Below, piece by piece: positions 53,371 to 63,469 of a stretch of DNA of 64,000 bases. The stretch comes from Sweltsa coloradensis. Its lineage: Eukaryota > Arthropoda > Insecta > Plecoptera > Chloroperlidae. Location of the stretch: assembly GCA_024449915.1 (NCBI GenBank), contig JAMZAV010004965.1, forward strand, positions 62,001 through 126,000, given 5' to 3'. Below the pieces are notes generated by a model that ran no database searches, had not been told where the DNA came from, and saw only the letters and a program-made list of their open reading frames with translations. The translations under genes and the position numbers were made by a program. Within the stretch, counting starts at the first letter, position 1. Each line of letters begins with the position of its first letter.

Positions 53371-54943
53371 TGGTACCCACACAGCACACCACGTTTTCAA
53401 AACGTTACTTTTTATGTTACAATGTTCCCAGAATGTTAGTTCAAATTATAACATCTATACAACGTACGAAAAATGTTATGTTTGTAACAATATTCTTTGG
53501 TTCTCAAAAACATTCTCACAACGATGTTGCAACATTTAGTAACTAACATTTCGGTGGATAAAAACAAACAATATTGACCTTTACTTAGTAACATTTTATT
53601 GACGATGCTACAATGTCGTGCCATTTTCCGTAAATTTCTTGGAAAAACCATGTAGAAACGTTAGAAACTGGCTCATTTCACTTTCTGAGAACGTTCATAA
53701 AATAACCTCATACATTTGAAATTCAACGGTTTTTTGCGGTGTGGGGTAGCTTGTCCTGTCTTGTCTGTGCTCTGCTCATTCGACAATCAGTCGTCGGGAG
53801 AGAAAGACGCGTGTACATGTGGCTGTTGTGTTTAACGTGATGGAGCGCGGCGGCAAAGGGCGGACGGACGGGAAGAGACGGAATGACTTTAAAAAAGGTG
53901 TGAAACGGGTCGTTTCGACGCGTCGCGTCGTTACCTTACTCGTGTGTGAGTTTGACGTTTCGGAACCACTGTGGGTTCCATCTTCATCGACTGATTGCTG
54001 AAAGTGCGTTTGTTCGTTGCCTCTCTCATTCGTGATCGTGTTTAAATGCTTTGACCAATGCCTGAAGGATTTTAATACCGCTGAGTGAGTGATTGAATTG
54101 TGTCAAGTTCATATCTTGGATTACCTATATTTGCTTATAAATGTATCTATCTATTCCTATACCTTGCAGTTGATTCGTTTTTACCAGCCACGCTCGCGCG
54201 TTTGTATCAGCCTTAAATTGATTATGGTCCCATGCTGTTAGGCTATAGGCCTACCATGGCTGCGACTTGAATAAAATGTTAAAATTGTCATAATTTGTGC
54301 CAGTGCTGTACGTTTCTTGATCTAGGCCTAAGTTGTGTGAAAAGGTAATATGTTGCTGCACTAGCAAATGATTTCTGAAACTGTATTATTACTATATGGT
54401 TGCCACCATATGATCCCATTTCCAATTATCAATACACGAAAATATAATTAAATTTATAATCGGTGTTTCGAAATAATATATACGCACAATCACTAGTATA
54501 TCTTTACGTCAATTCAGTGAGTACATACTCGCGGACACCGATTAATCAATTATTCAATTAAATTTTTTTTATCGATAATCAATCGACTATCCAACAATCG
54601 ATTAATCATCGATAAATAGATATTTGCAGCAACCATAATTATTACATTATTTAAGAAGTGTAAAAGCAACGTTCTAGTAACGTTTCTCCATGTTACTATT
54701 TAAATGCTACCACAACGTTACATGAACATGAGTATAACACCTTACAATGTTGTTACCTGGTCGTTTACACAACATTGTGATACAAGTTGCATGAACGTTA
54801 TGAGGTTCGTATGCAGCGGGACATTTGGATATTTCATCAATGTTACAATTACTATACCAAACGTTGTGAGGATATATCGAATGTTTAATAGAAAACTTAT
54901 ATTAATGTTGAGGAAACGTTACCGTGCTGTGTGGGAAGAGGGG
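53371..54943. mobile_element. TIR element with AACGTT-rich ends
   Basis: TACCCACACAGCACACCACG at the left is inverted as CGTGCTGTGTGGG at the right (about 54,931-54,943). Both subterminal regions (53,390-53,560 and 54,670-54,920) are dense in AACGTT, ACAATGTT and ATGTTAC words. A second TIR-like GCGGTGTGGGGTA at 53,737-53,749 could instead close a ~380-bp element. Neither version has a clear target duplication or transposase. Confidence 0.5.
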
Positions 54944-55330
54944 TAGTGAAGTATGGGTAAATGAGGAGGTGGAGAAAGACGATGGCCAGTGAGTGTTTAG
55001 CGATATAGAGACGGCCTTGGTTTAGCTACGGCTACGGCCGGAAGCGCCCGACTTACTCCCGAGCAGGGACTACCGGTCGGTGGTGTATTCTGTTGTCATA
55101 CAATAAATAATATTAATAAGCTACATACGTGTGGGCCATTCCCTACAATAATCTGCTTATTGATTAGAAACATAACACCATTCATACACTATAACACAAC
55201 TGTTTTTTAACTATATTAATGGACTAGGTATTGATATTTTCCACTGTCGCAAAATATATCCTTTCATTTAATTATTTACTTACTAATATGAACATAAAGT
55301 CAGAAAACAATATTACTTCTCAAGTCGGAG
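54944..55330. other. Unassigned
   Basis: A GC-rich patch near 55,010-55,080 contains CTACGGCTACGGCCGG; no exon seen. Confidence 0.35.
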
Positions 55331-55580
55331 ACAAATACTCGTCAGCTAGTTATCATTACGCAATGCTTCATGCACGGGAAGTACCCGTCTTCTATATAAA
55401 CATTCCATTGAAGTCAGTCAGAACATTCTTTATCTCACAGCACGTGTGTGCTCGGTTTCACATTCCTCACAGAACTGGGAGTAAGCTGCTGCATACTACG
55501 AGAGTCGTGAGAACTGCCAATTCGAATTTGTATCATACCAAAATAAATAGAATTCAAATTCATATACTGTAAGTAGCTTT
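55331..55580. repeat. Short dispersed repeat, partner at 56.15 kb
   Basis: GTTATCATTACGCAATGC, CATGCACGGGAAGTACCC and GCATACTACGAGAG recur in 56,146-56,235 in the same order. The 113-codon ORF spanning it has no domain. Confidence 0.5.
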
Positions 55581-55744
55581 TTATTAAATAAAAGAAACAT
55601 TGGCAAAAGGGTCTAAAAGTGTAAAACGTGCACTTATTGCTAATAACAAAGCTTTTACGATTACCTTAACCAAGCGCGCACCAAATTGTCTGCAGCAGAC
55701 TGCACTATTTTCACTCTAAGCGGCCCGCGAGCCACGGTCATTTT

Positions 55745-55870
55745 GGCTAGGGCATAGCGCAGCCCAGTAGCACGCGAGAGGTAGCTGGTTTGATTCCCGG
55801 CTGCAATTTTTTTATTTTGATACCCAAATTATTGTTTACGTATTATTTATGATGGATCCAATTTTTATAA
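55745..55870 (+). mobile_element. tRNA-like SINE head, unassigned family
   Basis: GGCATAGCGCAGCCCAGTAG resembles an A box and GGTTTGATTCCCGGC a B box at tRNA spacing, followed by a T-run and AT-rich tail. Not a functional tRNA: the arms do not fold well. Confidence 0.5.
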
Positions 55871-56445
55871 TCTATAACGTGCAAATTACTCTAAAAGCGA
55901 AGACTTTTATCCATCTGTATTTGCCTGTAGGCGCCTTCTCACTAACGTTGTCGATCGACTGTTGTCACAATAGTTAGTAAATAGAACCCCAGGAATCCTT
56001 TGTCCATTGTCACAGCTAATGGCGCCAATACTATATTAACCAATTAAAAACTAGCTCCGCCCTTGCTCAACAAAACGTCACAAACACACCCAGAATTCAG
56101 CAATTCGATCGAGATCGACTTTATCTAAACACTCTTGTCAAGGTCAGTTATCATTACGCAACGCGACATGAGCGGGAAGTACCAGCCTTTGCTCCTCATT
56201 CTGTGAACTCCTTTTGCCGCATACACTACGAGCGGTCTGGACATGGTCCGGATGTTGCATCATCACAGACCTGACTAGAGGCAGACTACAACTTGGGACC
56301 CCGGTTTGCAAGACGTCCCCGGTTTAAATCTCTAGGCTCGACTTCTTGGATCCCCAGGTCACCATTCTACAATTCTGCGTCAACATACTACAACTCTACA
56401 CATCAAATTGACAACACAATAAAGGTTATACAAACCTTCTTTAAA
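55871..56445. other. Unassigned, with the second copy of the dispersed repeat
   Basis: Contains 56,146-56,235 (see 55.33 kb). A B-box-like CGGTTTAAATCTC near 56,320 may be a decayed SINE head. The ORF at 56,293-56,598 runs from it into the next HINE and is not a gene. Confidence 0.4.
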
Positions 56446-57235
56446 CTAGGAAAACGCTTTAGTCCCGCCGCGTTGTTGGATGAGCGTATATGGTGCATTG
56501 AGATGCCATGTGTTACGCGGATTTTCTGTTGTTCTGTGAAAAAATCATCACTAAGTCGAAGATTTTTTTTAATTAAATTAAATTATATAAAAAATTAACT
56601 TAATTTTTATAATTAAATTAAATTAAATAAAAAATTAACTTAATTGTTTTAATTAATCGTAATTTTTTTAAAAGAAAAAATCGTAAAATTGCAAATTGCA
56701 TAAGAAATAATTATTAGATTGCGCTCAAATTTTACACGAATATATTAATTCATAAAATTAAGGTTCTGTAAAAAAATCATTACAATAGGATAAAGCATGT
56801 AGGTGTTATAAGTCAAAGAATTGTTTTTAAAAAGAAAAAAAATATAAAATTTTGATTTTCATGAGAAATAATTTTTCGATTACGCTCAAATTTCACACGA
56901 ATATCTTAATTCATAAAATTAAGGTTCTGTGAAAAAATCATTACAATCGGATAAAGCATGTAGGTGTTATAAGTCGAAGAAATTTTTTAAAAATCGAAAG
57001 AAATCGTAAAATTGCGTTTTTTATGTGAAAAAATTTCCCGATTGCGCTCAAAAACGTGGCAGCTCTAAGTTCAGAGATTTCGAAGGTCTCCATAAAATTT
57101 CATTGCAATCGGAGTATCGGTTTAGCCGGAATCGTGTTAACAAACACACAAAAATATAGAAAAAAAAAACATTCCGGATTTTTTTCTCCAGTGTAGTGAA
57201 ATGGAATCTTCGCTTCGCTCGCTACGCTCATCCAA
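56446..57235 (-). mobile_element. HINE type B, complete, longest copy (790 bp)
   Basis: On the minus strand: TTGGATGAGCGTAGCGAGCG, ACTACACTGGAGAAAAAAAT and the terminal AACGCGGCGGGACTAAAGCG, TTTTCCTAG before T. The interior repeats a ~180-bp block (GAATATCTTAATTCATAAAA, TCATTACAATCGGATAAAGC) at least twice, which accounts for its length. AACGC and GCGTT pair as the terminal hairpin. Confidence 0.8.
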
Positions 57236-57519
57236 TAATAATCTATGAACACGAACTTTTGAACTCTCAACACTAAGTAAAGAAAATACTAACTACCATT
57301 TGGCACCCAACGTGGGGATTTCTAGCTTGTTCACACCTCGAGATTAATAGTAAGTAACTTCATAAAAATTAATGGGAGCAACACTAATTATGTTGTAATA
57401 ATGACATAACAATGACATCATAATGACATGTGTACTAAATTTATGTGGATGAATGATGATAGTTATCAGTCGAGACATATTGTATCAAATACCTAGCCAA
57501 TGAGAAAGAGTGTAAGAGA
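57236..57519. other. Unassigned
   Basis: AATGACAT-type words recur near 57,400-57,430; no other feature. Confidence 0.4.
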
Positions 57520-57524
57520 GATAG

Positions 57525-57557
<33 letters not shown>

Positions 57558-57558
57558 T

Positions 57559-57594
<36 letters not shown>

Positions 57595-57595
57595 A
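57520..57595. repeat. (GATA)n microsatellite, LINE tail
   Basis: Seventy-odd bases of GATA repeat contiguous with the 3' end of the minus-strand LINE. Confidence 0.85.
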
Positions 57596-58140
57596 GGTCT
57601 TTATTTTAAGGCGGGATTAAGGCTAGTGAAGCCTTATCTTCCATCCAACCTAATACAACTAATAATAATAATACAAATGATAATGAAGGCTTATGAAAAT
57701 TATAGATAATTTGAACACAAAGTAATTGGCCTGATGAAAATTACACATAATTAACTGAAAACATAAACATTTGAAATTATGATAAACAATTTACACAATT
57801 TAGCTATCATTTCATTCTCCGCATTCATCCATCGCTTTCATACAGTTTCATTACAGTAACAAAGAAGGCGTCCTCGTAAAGTAAATAGAGTAACACAGGT
57901 AACCGAGCATATTAATACGTAATTTATTTTCATTATTTGGGTTGTTTGGGTGTTTTGATATCACTTATTGTTTGTACAGTTAAGAATTTGAATAATAGGA
58001 AGTAGTGGCACTTTTAAAAGCATAGAAGTTATTTATATATTTGTCTCTGATTTCAGACGGAAGAGCATTCCAAGTTCGAGAGAGAGAGAAAGAGAGAGAA
58101 AGCGAGAGATAGTATAGCCTCTTGAACGCTTACGAAAACA
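57596..58140 (-). pseudogene. CR1/L2/Jockey-like LINE, 3' fragment with ORF2 C-terminus
   Basis: On the minus strand the frame at about 58,080-57,980 reads TWNALPSEIRDKYINNFYAF then K and a short tail to a stop. The TWNxLPxxIR..xxxxxFK pattern is the usual end of ORF2 in CR1/L2/Jockey-type LINEs. A ~400-bp 3' UTR with GCCTTAATCCCGCCTTAAAA, TAAAGAC and the GATA tail follows. A (GA)n run at 58,078-58,110 interrupts the frame upstream. 5'-truncated and inactive. Confidence 0.7.
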
Positions 58141-58562
58141 ACAGCGTAACCTACGGAATAAAAGTGCTAGTATTTCGTTGTTACAAACAAATGCAACATA
58201 CCAGAGCCATGCGTAAAGTGAGACGATATAAAATGTATTATGATCGAGGACAATTACTTTGATGTTGCGGTGATGCGATCTGTGGATAGTGGAGTTTTCT
58301 GTAAGTCAGGCACTCTCGCACATTTTAAATTAAGTGCCATTTTGCATTCGACTGTCAAAGTGATGTGCGAAGCTCGATTGAAGAAGGACACTCTAGATTA
58401 GAAAGCCGTCCAGGGAGGGAAACAATATGCATCAGTCAGAAGATGGATAAGGAAGTGTTATTTGAAAACTTTGAATGTTGGTAATGGCATTGGTTAAATG
58501 CGTTAAAATTACATTTTAATAGTCTAGAAATCAGTGTTTAATGCAATAAATTGAAGACTCAC
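58141..58562. other. Intron-like sequence downstream of the kelch exon
   Basis: Lies after the GTGAGT donor at 58,562-58,557 (minus strand). No further exon was found before the LINE. Confidence 0.4.
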
Positions 58563-58715
58563 CTAAGCTGTATTTCCATAGATCTTTGAGAGGTAGGTTG
58601 CCGTTCCTGCCGCCCAAGAGGTAGACGTGAGCCCCTAGGAGAGTGGCGCTGTGCTTGGAACGAGCTGACGGAGCAGACCCATCTGGCAGTGACGTCACAG
58701 CCGTCCACATCTCAG
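58563..58715 (-). CDS. Kelch-repeat protein, one internal exon
   Basis: On the minus strand 50 codons read EMWTAVTSLPDGSAPSARSK, HSATLLGAHVYLLGGRNGNL, PLKDLWKYSL, ending TTAG/GTGAGT, a consensus donor. The pattern (S-x-H-S-A-T-L..VYLLGGRNG..PLKDLWKYS) is a canonical kelch beta-propeller blade: hydrophobic strand, double glycine, then D-L-W-x-Y. A strong polypyrimidine tract (CTGTCTGTCTGTCTTCAG) ends at 58,723. An in-frame TGA at 58,719-58,717 means either the next AG (GTGTGAG, exon start 58,715) is used, or ATG at 58,710 is the start codon after a short 5' UTR. Kelch blades form protein-binding propellers; the specific gene is not identifiable from one blade. Confidence 0.85.
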
Positions 58716-59566
58716 CTCACACCTGAAGACAGACAGACAGTTAGACAGGAGGCCAGGCAGCCAGCCACGACATATGCGAGGGTGAAACCGGCTGCAATCT
58801 GAACCTAGGAGGGCACTGCAGTGGACTGTGAACTCTGGCCACTACAACACCCTATCGAATTAGACTGTTTACAAATTTCCCATTACAAAATTCTCTGACT
58901 GTTCCGGGTTTTCCAGATTAAAAATCATATCTTTCCAACCTATAAATTTTGCTTTCTGGAAATATGGTATAGTAAGAGAACTGATTTTTTCCAGAGCGTC
59001 ATGATTGGTTACAAGTGCACATTATAATGGGGGTTTTGAAACGTGTGGTATCAATAGATTCGTATTTAACTGGAGATCAACCATTTTGATGATTCCAATC
59101 TCGCTTTTTTGGCTGAAACCTGCCATAAACACATCATGCCACTAAACAAATCGAGAAATAAATAAAATAGCCACTAAAATAGCTATCATGTATTTCTCAA
59201 AGGTACAATAAGTCTGAACAATGCTTGTAGGTTGCGGTCAAGAATGGGGGAGTTTAGCTTGTAGGCCAACTCTTACCAATTAAGTTTATTTATCTAACGT
59301 CTTTCAGTTATTGGAACTGATATATAAAAGAAGACAACTAAATAACATGTTTCACACAAAACACACACAAAGTTTGAAATAGTAATATTACACACAATGT
59401 ACTAGACAGACAACATTTTTGATAACATATTTAAATTGTATATTAACAATATTTGAGGGAAATTAATTAAAATGGACCAAACCTGAAAAAGAAAAAAGAA
59501 ACTAAAGAAGAAAGGGGAAAAGAGAGGAAAAAACAACAAAAAAGAAAAACGGAAAGATAAAACTGA
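58716..59566. other. Intergenic or intronic sequence upstream of the kelch exon
   Basis: Contains the splice acceptor at 58,716-58,742 and a purine-rich region at 59,486-59,560. The minus-strand ORF at 59,402-59,584 is low-complexity (F/S-rich) and not called. Confidence 0.45.
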
Positions 59567-59572
59567 TTTATT
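59567..59572 (-). terminator. AATAAA polyadenylation signal candidate
   Basis: AATAAA on the minus strand, about 105 bp after the TGA at 59,677 and 82 bp after the alternative stop at 59,654. Supports a transcript end here, distinct from the downstream kelch exon. Confidence 0.4.
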
Positions 59573-59676
59573 AGATGATCCCAAAAATCAGTAAGAACAA
59601 ATCAGGGAATAATCGCGGAAGAAACCAACGTAAGAGATGCTATCAGCGATGGTTCAAGTTTTTGCTTCAGTTCTGT

Positions 59677-59725
59677 TCAGTAGAAGTTTTGTTTGTGCCT
59701 CTTTGCCTTTGGGCGTGTAATCCTC
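59677..59725 (-). CDS. Candidate last exon of an unidentified gene
   Basis: The acceptor CGGTTCTATATTGTAG ends at 59,726. Joined in phase with the donor at 60,305 (two bases carried over), this exon gives a basic tail RITRPKAKRHKQNFY and stop. In the frame starting at the first base it would read EDYTPKGKEAQTKLLLNRTE, AKT and stop at 59,654. Both are open and charged. The frame that matches the upstream exon is preferred. No family recognised. Confidence 0.35.
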
Positions 59726-60304
59726 CTACAATATAGAACCGAAGAATTAATTGGAACGCTGCTACACCCGGGGCTAAGCTAACATAGAATAAAGTTTCGT
59801 CGAATGAAACATACAAATGCTATGCACGGCGTATACCAGAAACAAGGTATTCTATGTAATATGGTATATGAAATATGTGTATTTGTCTGATAATAATTGT
59901 ATTCTATATTATAATATATTGTATTAGGTGGTGACAGGCACTCACATACTATAGGACAGGTGCTTTATTTAACTTGGACATATAGTGTTTATTGTATTAG
60001 GTGGTGACAGGTGCTCACGTACTATGGGGATTATGATCTTTCTGTCATTCTCGAATTCTTTTTTACCATGTAACTTGTAGAAATGTTGTAAATGAAAATG
60101 CAAATATCAGTTAATAAATACATTTTAAATTTTTCATATTATAATCTTATGCATAATATTTCCATTTCGGTTGAAATATTTTAAGCAATTTCACTACTTT
60201 AGATTTTAATGTGTTTAAGTCCTCCTGTTCAGTTACTGTTGTACACAGCAACTTTTTAAGTACAGATCTTGTTGAAGATAATTCACTGAAAAAATATCAA
60301 ATAC

Positions 60305-60393
60305 CTTGTAAGTTTTTGTACAGGGTAAACTACAAAATAACGCCACGCGTATGCTAAATCATATCCAACAAGAATCTTCCCTGTCTCCATCGT
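60305..60393 (-). CDS. Candidate coding exon of the same unidentified gene
   Basis: Acceptor TTCGTATTTTACAG and donor ACAAG/GTATTTG bracket 89 bp that stay open in one frame: TMETGKILVGYDLAYAWRYF and VVYPVQKLT plus two bases. An ATG is the second codon, so it could be a first coding exon. The peptide is balanced and not repetitive, but I do not know the family. Splice sites plus phase match to the exon at 59,677-59,725 are the evidence. Confidence 0.35.
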
Positions 60394-61189
60394 CTGTAAA
60401 ATACGAAGTATATATTATTTCAATATTGAATTACACAGCAGGCATCTTAAAAGTAACCTCCGTTTACATGTCACGCATGGCATGGCCACTGAGGAGCATA
60501 TTGCAACTTTTTTTGATTTCTAGATAAATAATTTCATGAAATCTTTAAACAATATGTGCAATTTAGTTTCCCCCAGCGTGGAAACTTCTTTATCGACTCT
60601 GCTTTTTGTGCATATTATTTTTTGGAAACCATATTTTGGTGAACTCAGAGCTTTAAAAACATGCTGTACTGCTGATTGTGCAACTGTGACATGAAGGACG
60701 AGCATTCCCCCTGGCGATCTGCATACAAGCTCTCGTCGACCAGTGCATGTGTGTGATCAATACCCACAGCCTCCTTTTCAAAGCCGGGAGTCCCCCCCTC
60801 CCCCCCCCCCCCCCCCCCCCCCACCCACGCCATCGTTTAGGGGAACCGTCAATCCAAAAAATTAGGGGGACGGGGGATTTTGTGTACAGAGTAACCAAGA
60901 TTTTAGTTTTCGCATTTATACAGGCGGATAAAAATATTTTTTTCGGTAACTGTGGCGTAACCCATATAAATGATGTTGTTTAAAAAGTGTTATTTCTAGA
61001 TTCAATTCATTGGTAGGGCAAGTTTGTTAGTAAATTTTTCAGCTGTTCGACAAGAAGTCAATAAGGATACAAAAAAACTTTTTTTCGGGCCAAAACTTTT
61101 ACCAGTTAAAGAAATGAGCAAAAGGGCCCATGTATGTACCCTTCCAATCTATGCGGTATGCTGAATTATTCAAACTGGTGGTTCCAAAA
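60394..61189. other. Unassigned; poly-C run at about 60,796-60,822
   Basis: Minus-strand ORF 60,645-60,833 includes a glycine run from the poly-C tract plus about 45 non-repetitive residues. I could not place splice sites around it. Confidence 0.4.
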
Positions 61190-62782
61190 GTATACCATCA
61201 AAAACTTGTAGAAATACAGCCAAATTAACTTTAAACGTAATAGTTAAAATACCAAGTCTCAATTTAACGCTTAACATTGCAAATTTATTCAAGACGTACA
61301 GTGCCGATAACGGCACTCGAAAGTTTTGAAATAAGAATGCGAATAATTGAACGTAATAGTCATCCAAGTTCCCTTTTTTTTAGATACTCATTTCTTTTGA
61401 AGTTTGTAGGGTTTGGGCTGTAGTTTATGAATTAGATTCGATTGGAAGGGTGTGATTCTTCCTTTTTTAGATCTCATTTTTGAGTTTTTTGCTGTATTTC
61501 TAAAGTTTGTTTGTGTGGATTCTATTTTCAAGTTCATTGCAAAATTATTTGTTAAAATATAATAATTTTATCAAAGTTGATTTAATTTCTATGGTATTAG
61601 CAATAACAATAGGATGTAAGATATCTAGACCCGGATTCATGTACATCCTGGGTATAGGGTGGTATAACCATGGTATAACGACGGTATAAGGACTGGTTAA
61701 GTCTAGGCAACTCACATCCAATTAAAACTTTCCCATGCAACAACAAACGCACAACTAATGTTATTTTACACCTATTTCACTGCATCCACAGCCATGTAAA
61801 TCAACAGATTATCAAAAGAACATTGAAAATTTGCACAGTTTTTGTTTTCGTTTTTATATAGTGACAGGAGTTTTGCGTGAGATCATTGACAGAAAAGAAT
61901 AGGTGTATTATTTCCGTACATTTTGTATAGCCTAGGTGGACAATCATACTATTGTTTATTGCATTAGGCTTTAGTAATCAAAACTAGTTATTGTGCGGGA
62001 AGTGTGTCAGAACAAGGTTGTGCTGGCCTAGGGTTGGCTAGGCTTGTCAAACATGTAGGCTAATGTAAGTATTAAGTTTATCTAGTCCTATAGCCTTAAT
62101 GGAACTTTAGACCTTCACTGTTGTATTATAAATAATTTTCTACATCTGGGCCTAGGCCAGGACGGTTTCTGATTTGTTTTATGAGAGTATAATGACAACT
62201 TTTCTCGTTTCACACATAGAAGCAAAATTTAAAATGTCCGCCATTTGTTTACGTATCGCACTTTCCCGCCTAACTCTGCTTATACCGTCAACAAGTGTCA
62301 AGTAACTATAGTTACTTCTTGATTGTATGTCTAGTGTATAAGTCTTATTTTAAAACCTTATTTGGAAGCCTTCAAGCAAACTTTTCAACTTTTCTTTCAA
62401 AAGAGACTATATTACTATAACCTTAATGTCCATGTAAAATATGAACATGTTGCCCCACCCGTCTGGTCAGAATCGCGGGCCGATGAAACTGACGAATTAG
62501 ATAGTAGTAGTAGCAGTAGCAGTAGTAGCTAAAAATCCTTAAAGTGATTTGAGCATGTTTCAAGCCATTTTTTTCACCAAGAAGGAATGGTCGTACCCCA
62601 ATAAAATTTGGCATGTGTAGTCAGGTACCTAAATCCTCTCAACTTTGATAGTTTTCAAGTCCACATCACGTTACATGACGGCTGGGTAACACCTCGAAAT
62701 CACCCCAACTCTGCTTGCTGTATAAGGTGCTTGAGTGTGTAGCGCGCCACGGCTTGGCTGCGGCGCCCTAACGGGCACTTTA
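61190..62782 (+). mobile_element. Composite repeat block, second copy (partner 46.5-48.5 kb)
   Basis: Modules in order: decayed palindrome arm (ACTTGTAGAAATACAGCC, 61,205), TCAAAGTTGATTTAATTTCT, and the Harbinger-like element (61,632-62,287, more complete inside than at 47 kb). Then an inverted HINE type A fragment (62,385-62,485), an AGTAGTAGCAGTAGCAGTAG run (62,504-62,530) and the block with ACATGACGGCTGGGTAACAC ending GCGCCCTAACGGGCAC. Block order and identity with the first copy show duplication of a ready-made mosaic. Confidence 0.7.
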
Positions 62783-63377
62783 TAGAAGACCTATTATTAG
62801 TCCCGTCTAATGACCCACAGTTTTACCGATAGGGCGGTACCAACATAAAGGAACGCGCGTCAATCGGTGGTCGAGTTTGGTTTTTATCGTGATCTGCGTG
62901 TGAGTGACTCACGGACAGATGGACGAATGGAAAAGTGTAGCGTATTATAGGGGAACTTTTCTCTCTAACATTATGTAAATGTTATCAAGGGCATTCCTCC
63001 TTCCCCAATGATCCTGCCTACTTTTGATATAGAATCCTATACATCCTAGTTTATTTTTTATACGGCGGTACGGTGCATTGGAGAATCTGCTACTATAGCG
63101 CTGGGTGCCTTAAGGGGAATCCCTAGACCCAAATATGATTCTAAAGAATGCAGTTAAGACGTCTGAAAAGTAAGTAGAATGTAAAAGGGCTTAATAAAGA
63201 GCGATAATTTTTTTGAAAATTTTTTTGACGGGACATAACCTCAGAATCAACAATTGTATTCAAATTTCTGGAATCAGTTGCTCAAGTTTAAAATTGAATT
63301 TTTAGCAGCGGTTTTTTGTATATTATTTCTACATTCCTTTATCTACAACCTAAATATAAGTATTATTGGTTTTATAT
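62783..63377. other. Unassigned; dispersed repeat near 62,860-62,945
   Basis: GTTTTTATCGTGATCTG and CACGGACAGATGGACG resemble the repeat at 5.75 kb and 16.44 kb. Nothing else supported. Confidence 0.4.
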
Positions 63378-63469
63378 GGTTTCTGGCGTTGCACGATTTT
63401 TTCCGTTAAACGGTACAAAATTTGAAATTGTACCGGCAGGCGAAAAAAAATTGTGCAACGCAACAAACC
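63378..63469. repeat. 92-nt hairpin
   Basis: Arms GGTTTCTGGCGTTGCACGAT..CGGTACAA and TTGTACCGG..TTGTGCAACGCAACAAACC pair over about 41 nt with a ~10-nt loop (AATTTGAAA). A pre-miRNA-like length, but a small MITE is equally possible. Loop and arms carry no other signature. Confidence 0.75.

Noticed and set aside
60645..60833. Minus-strand coding exon with about 45 non-repetitive residues
   Set aside because: Its beginning is a glycine run from a poly-C tract and I could not find acceptor and donor sites in phase.
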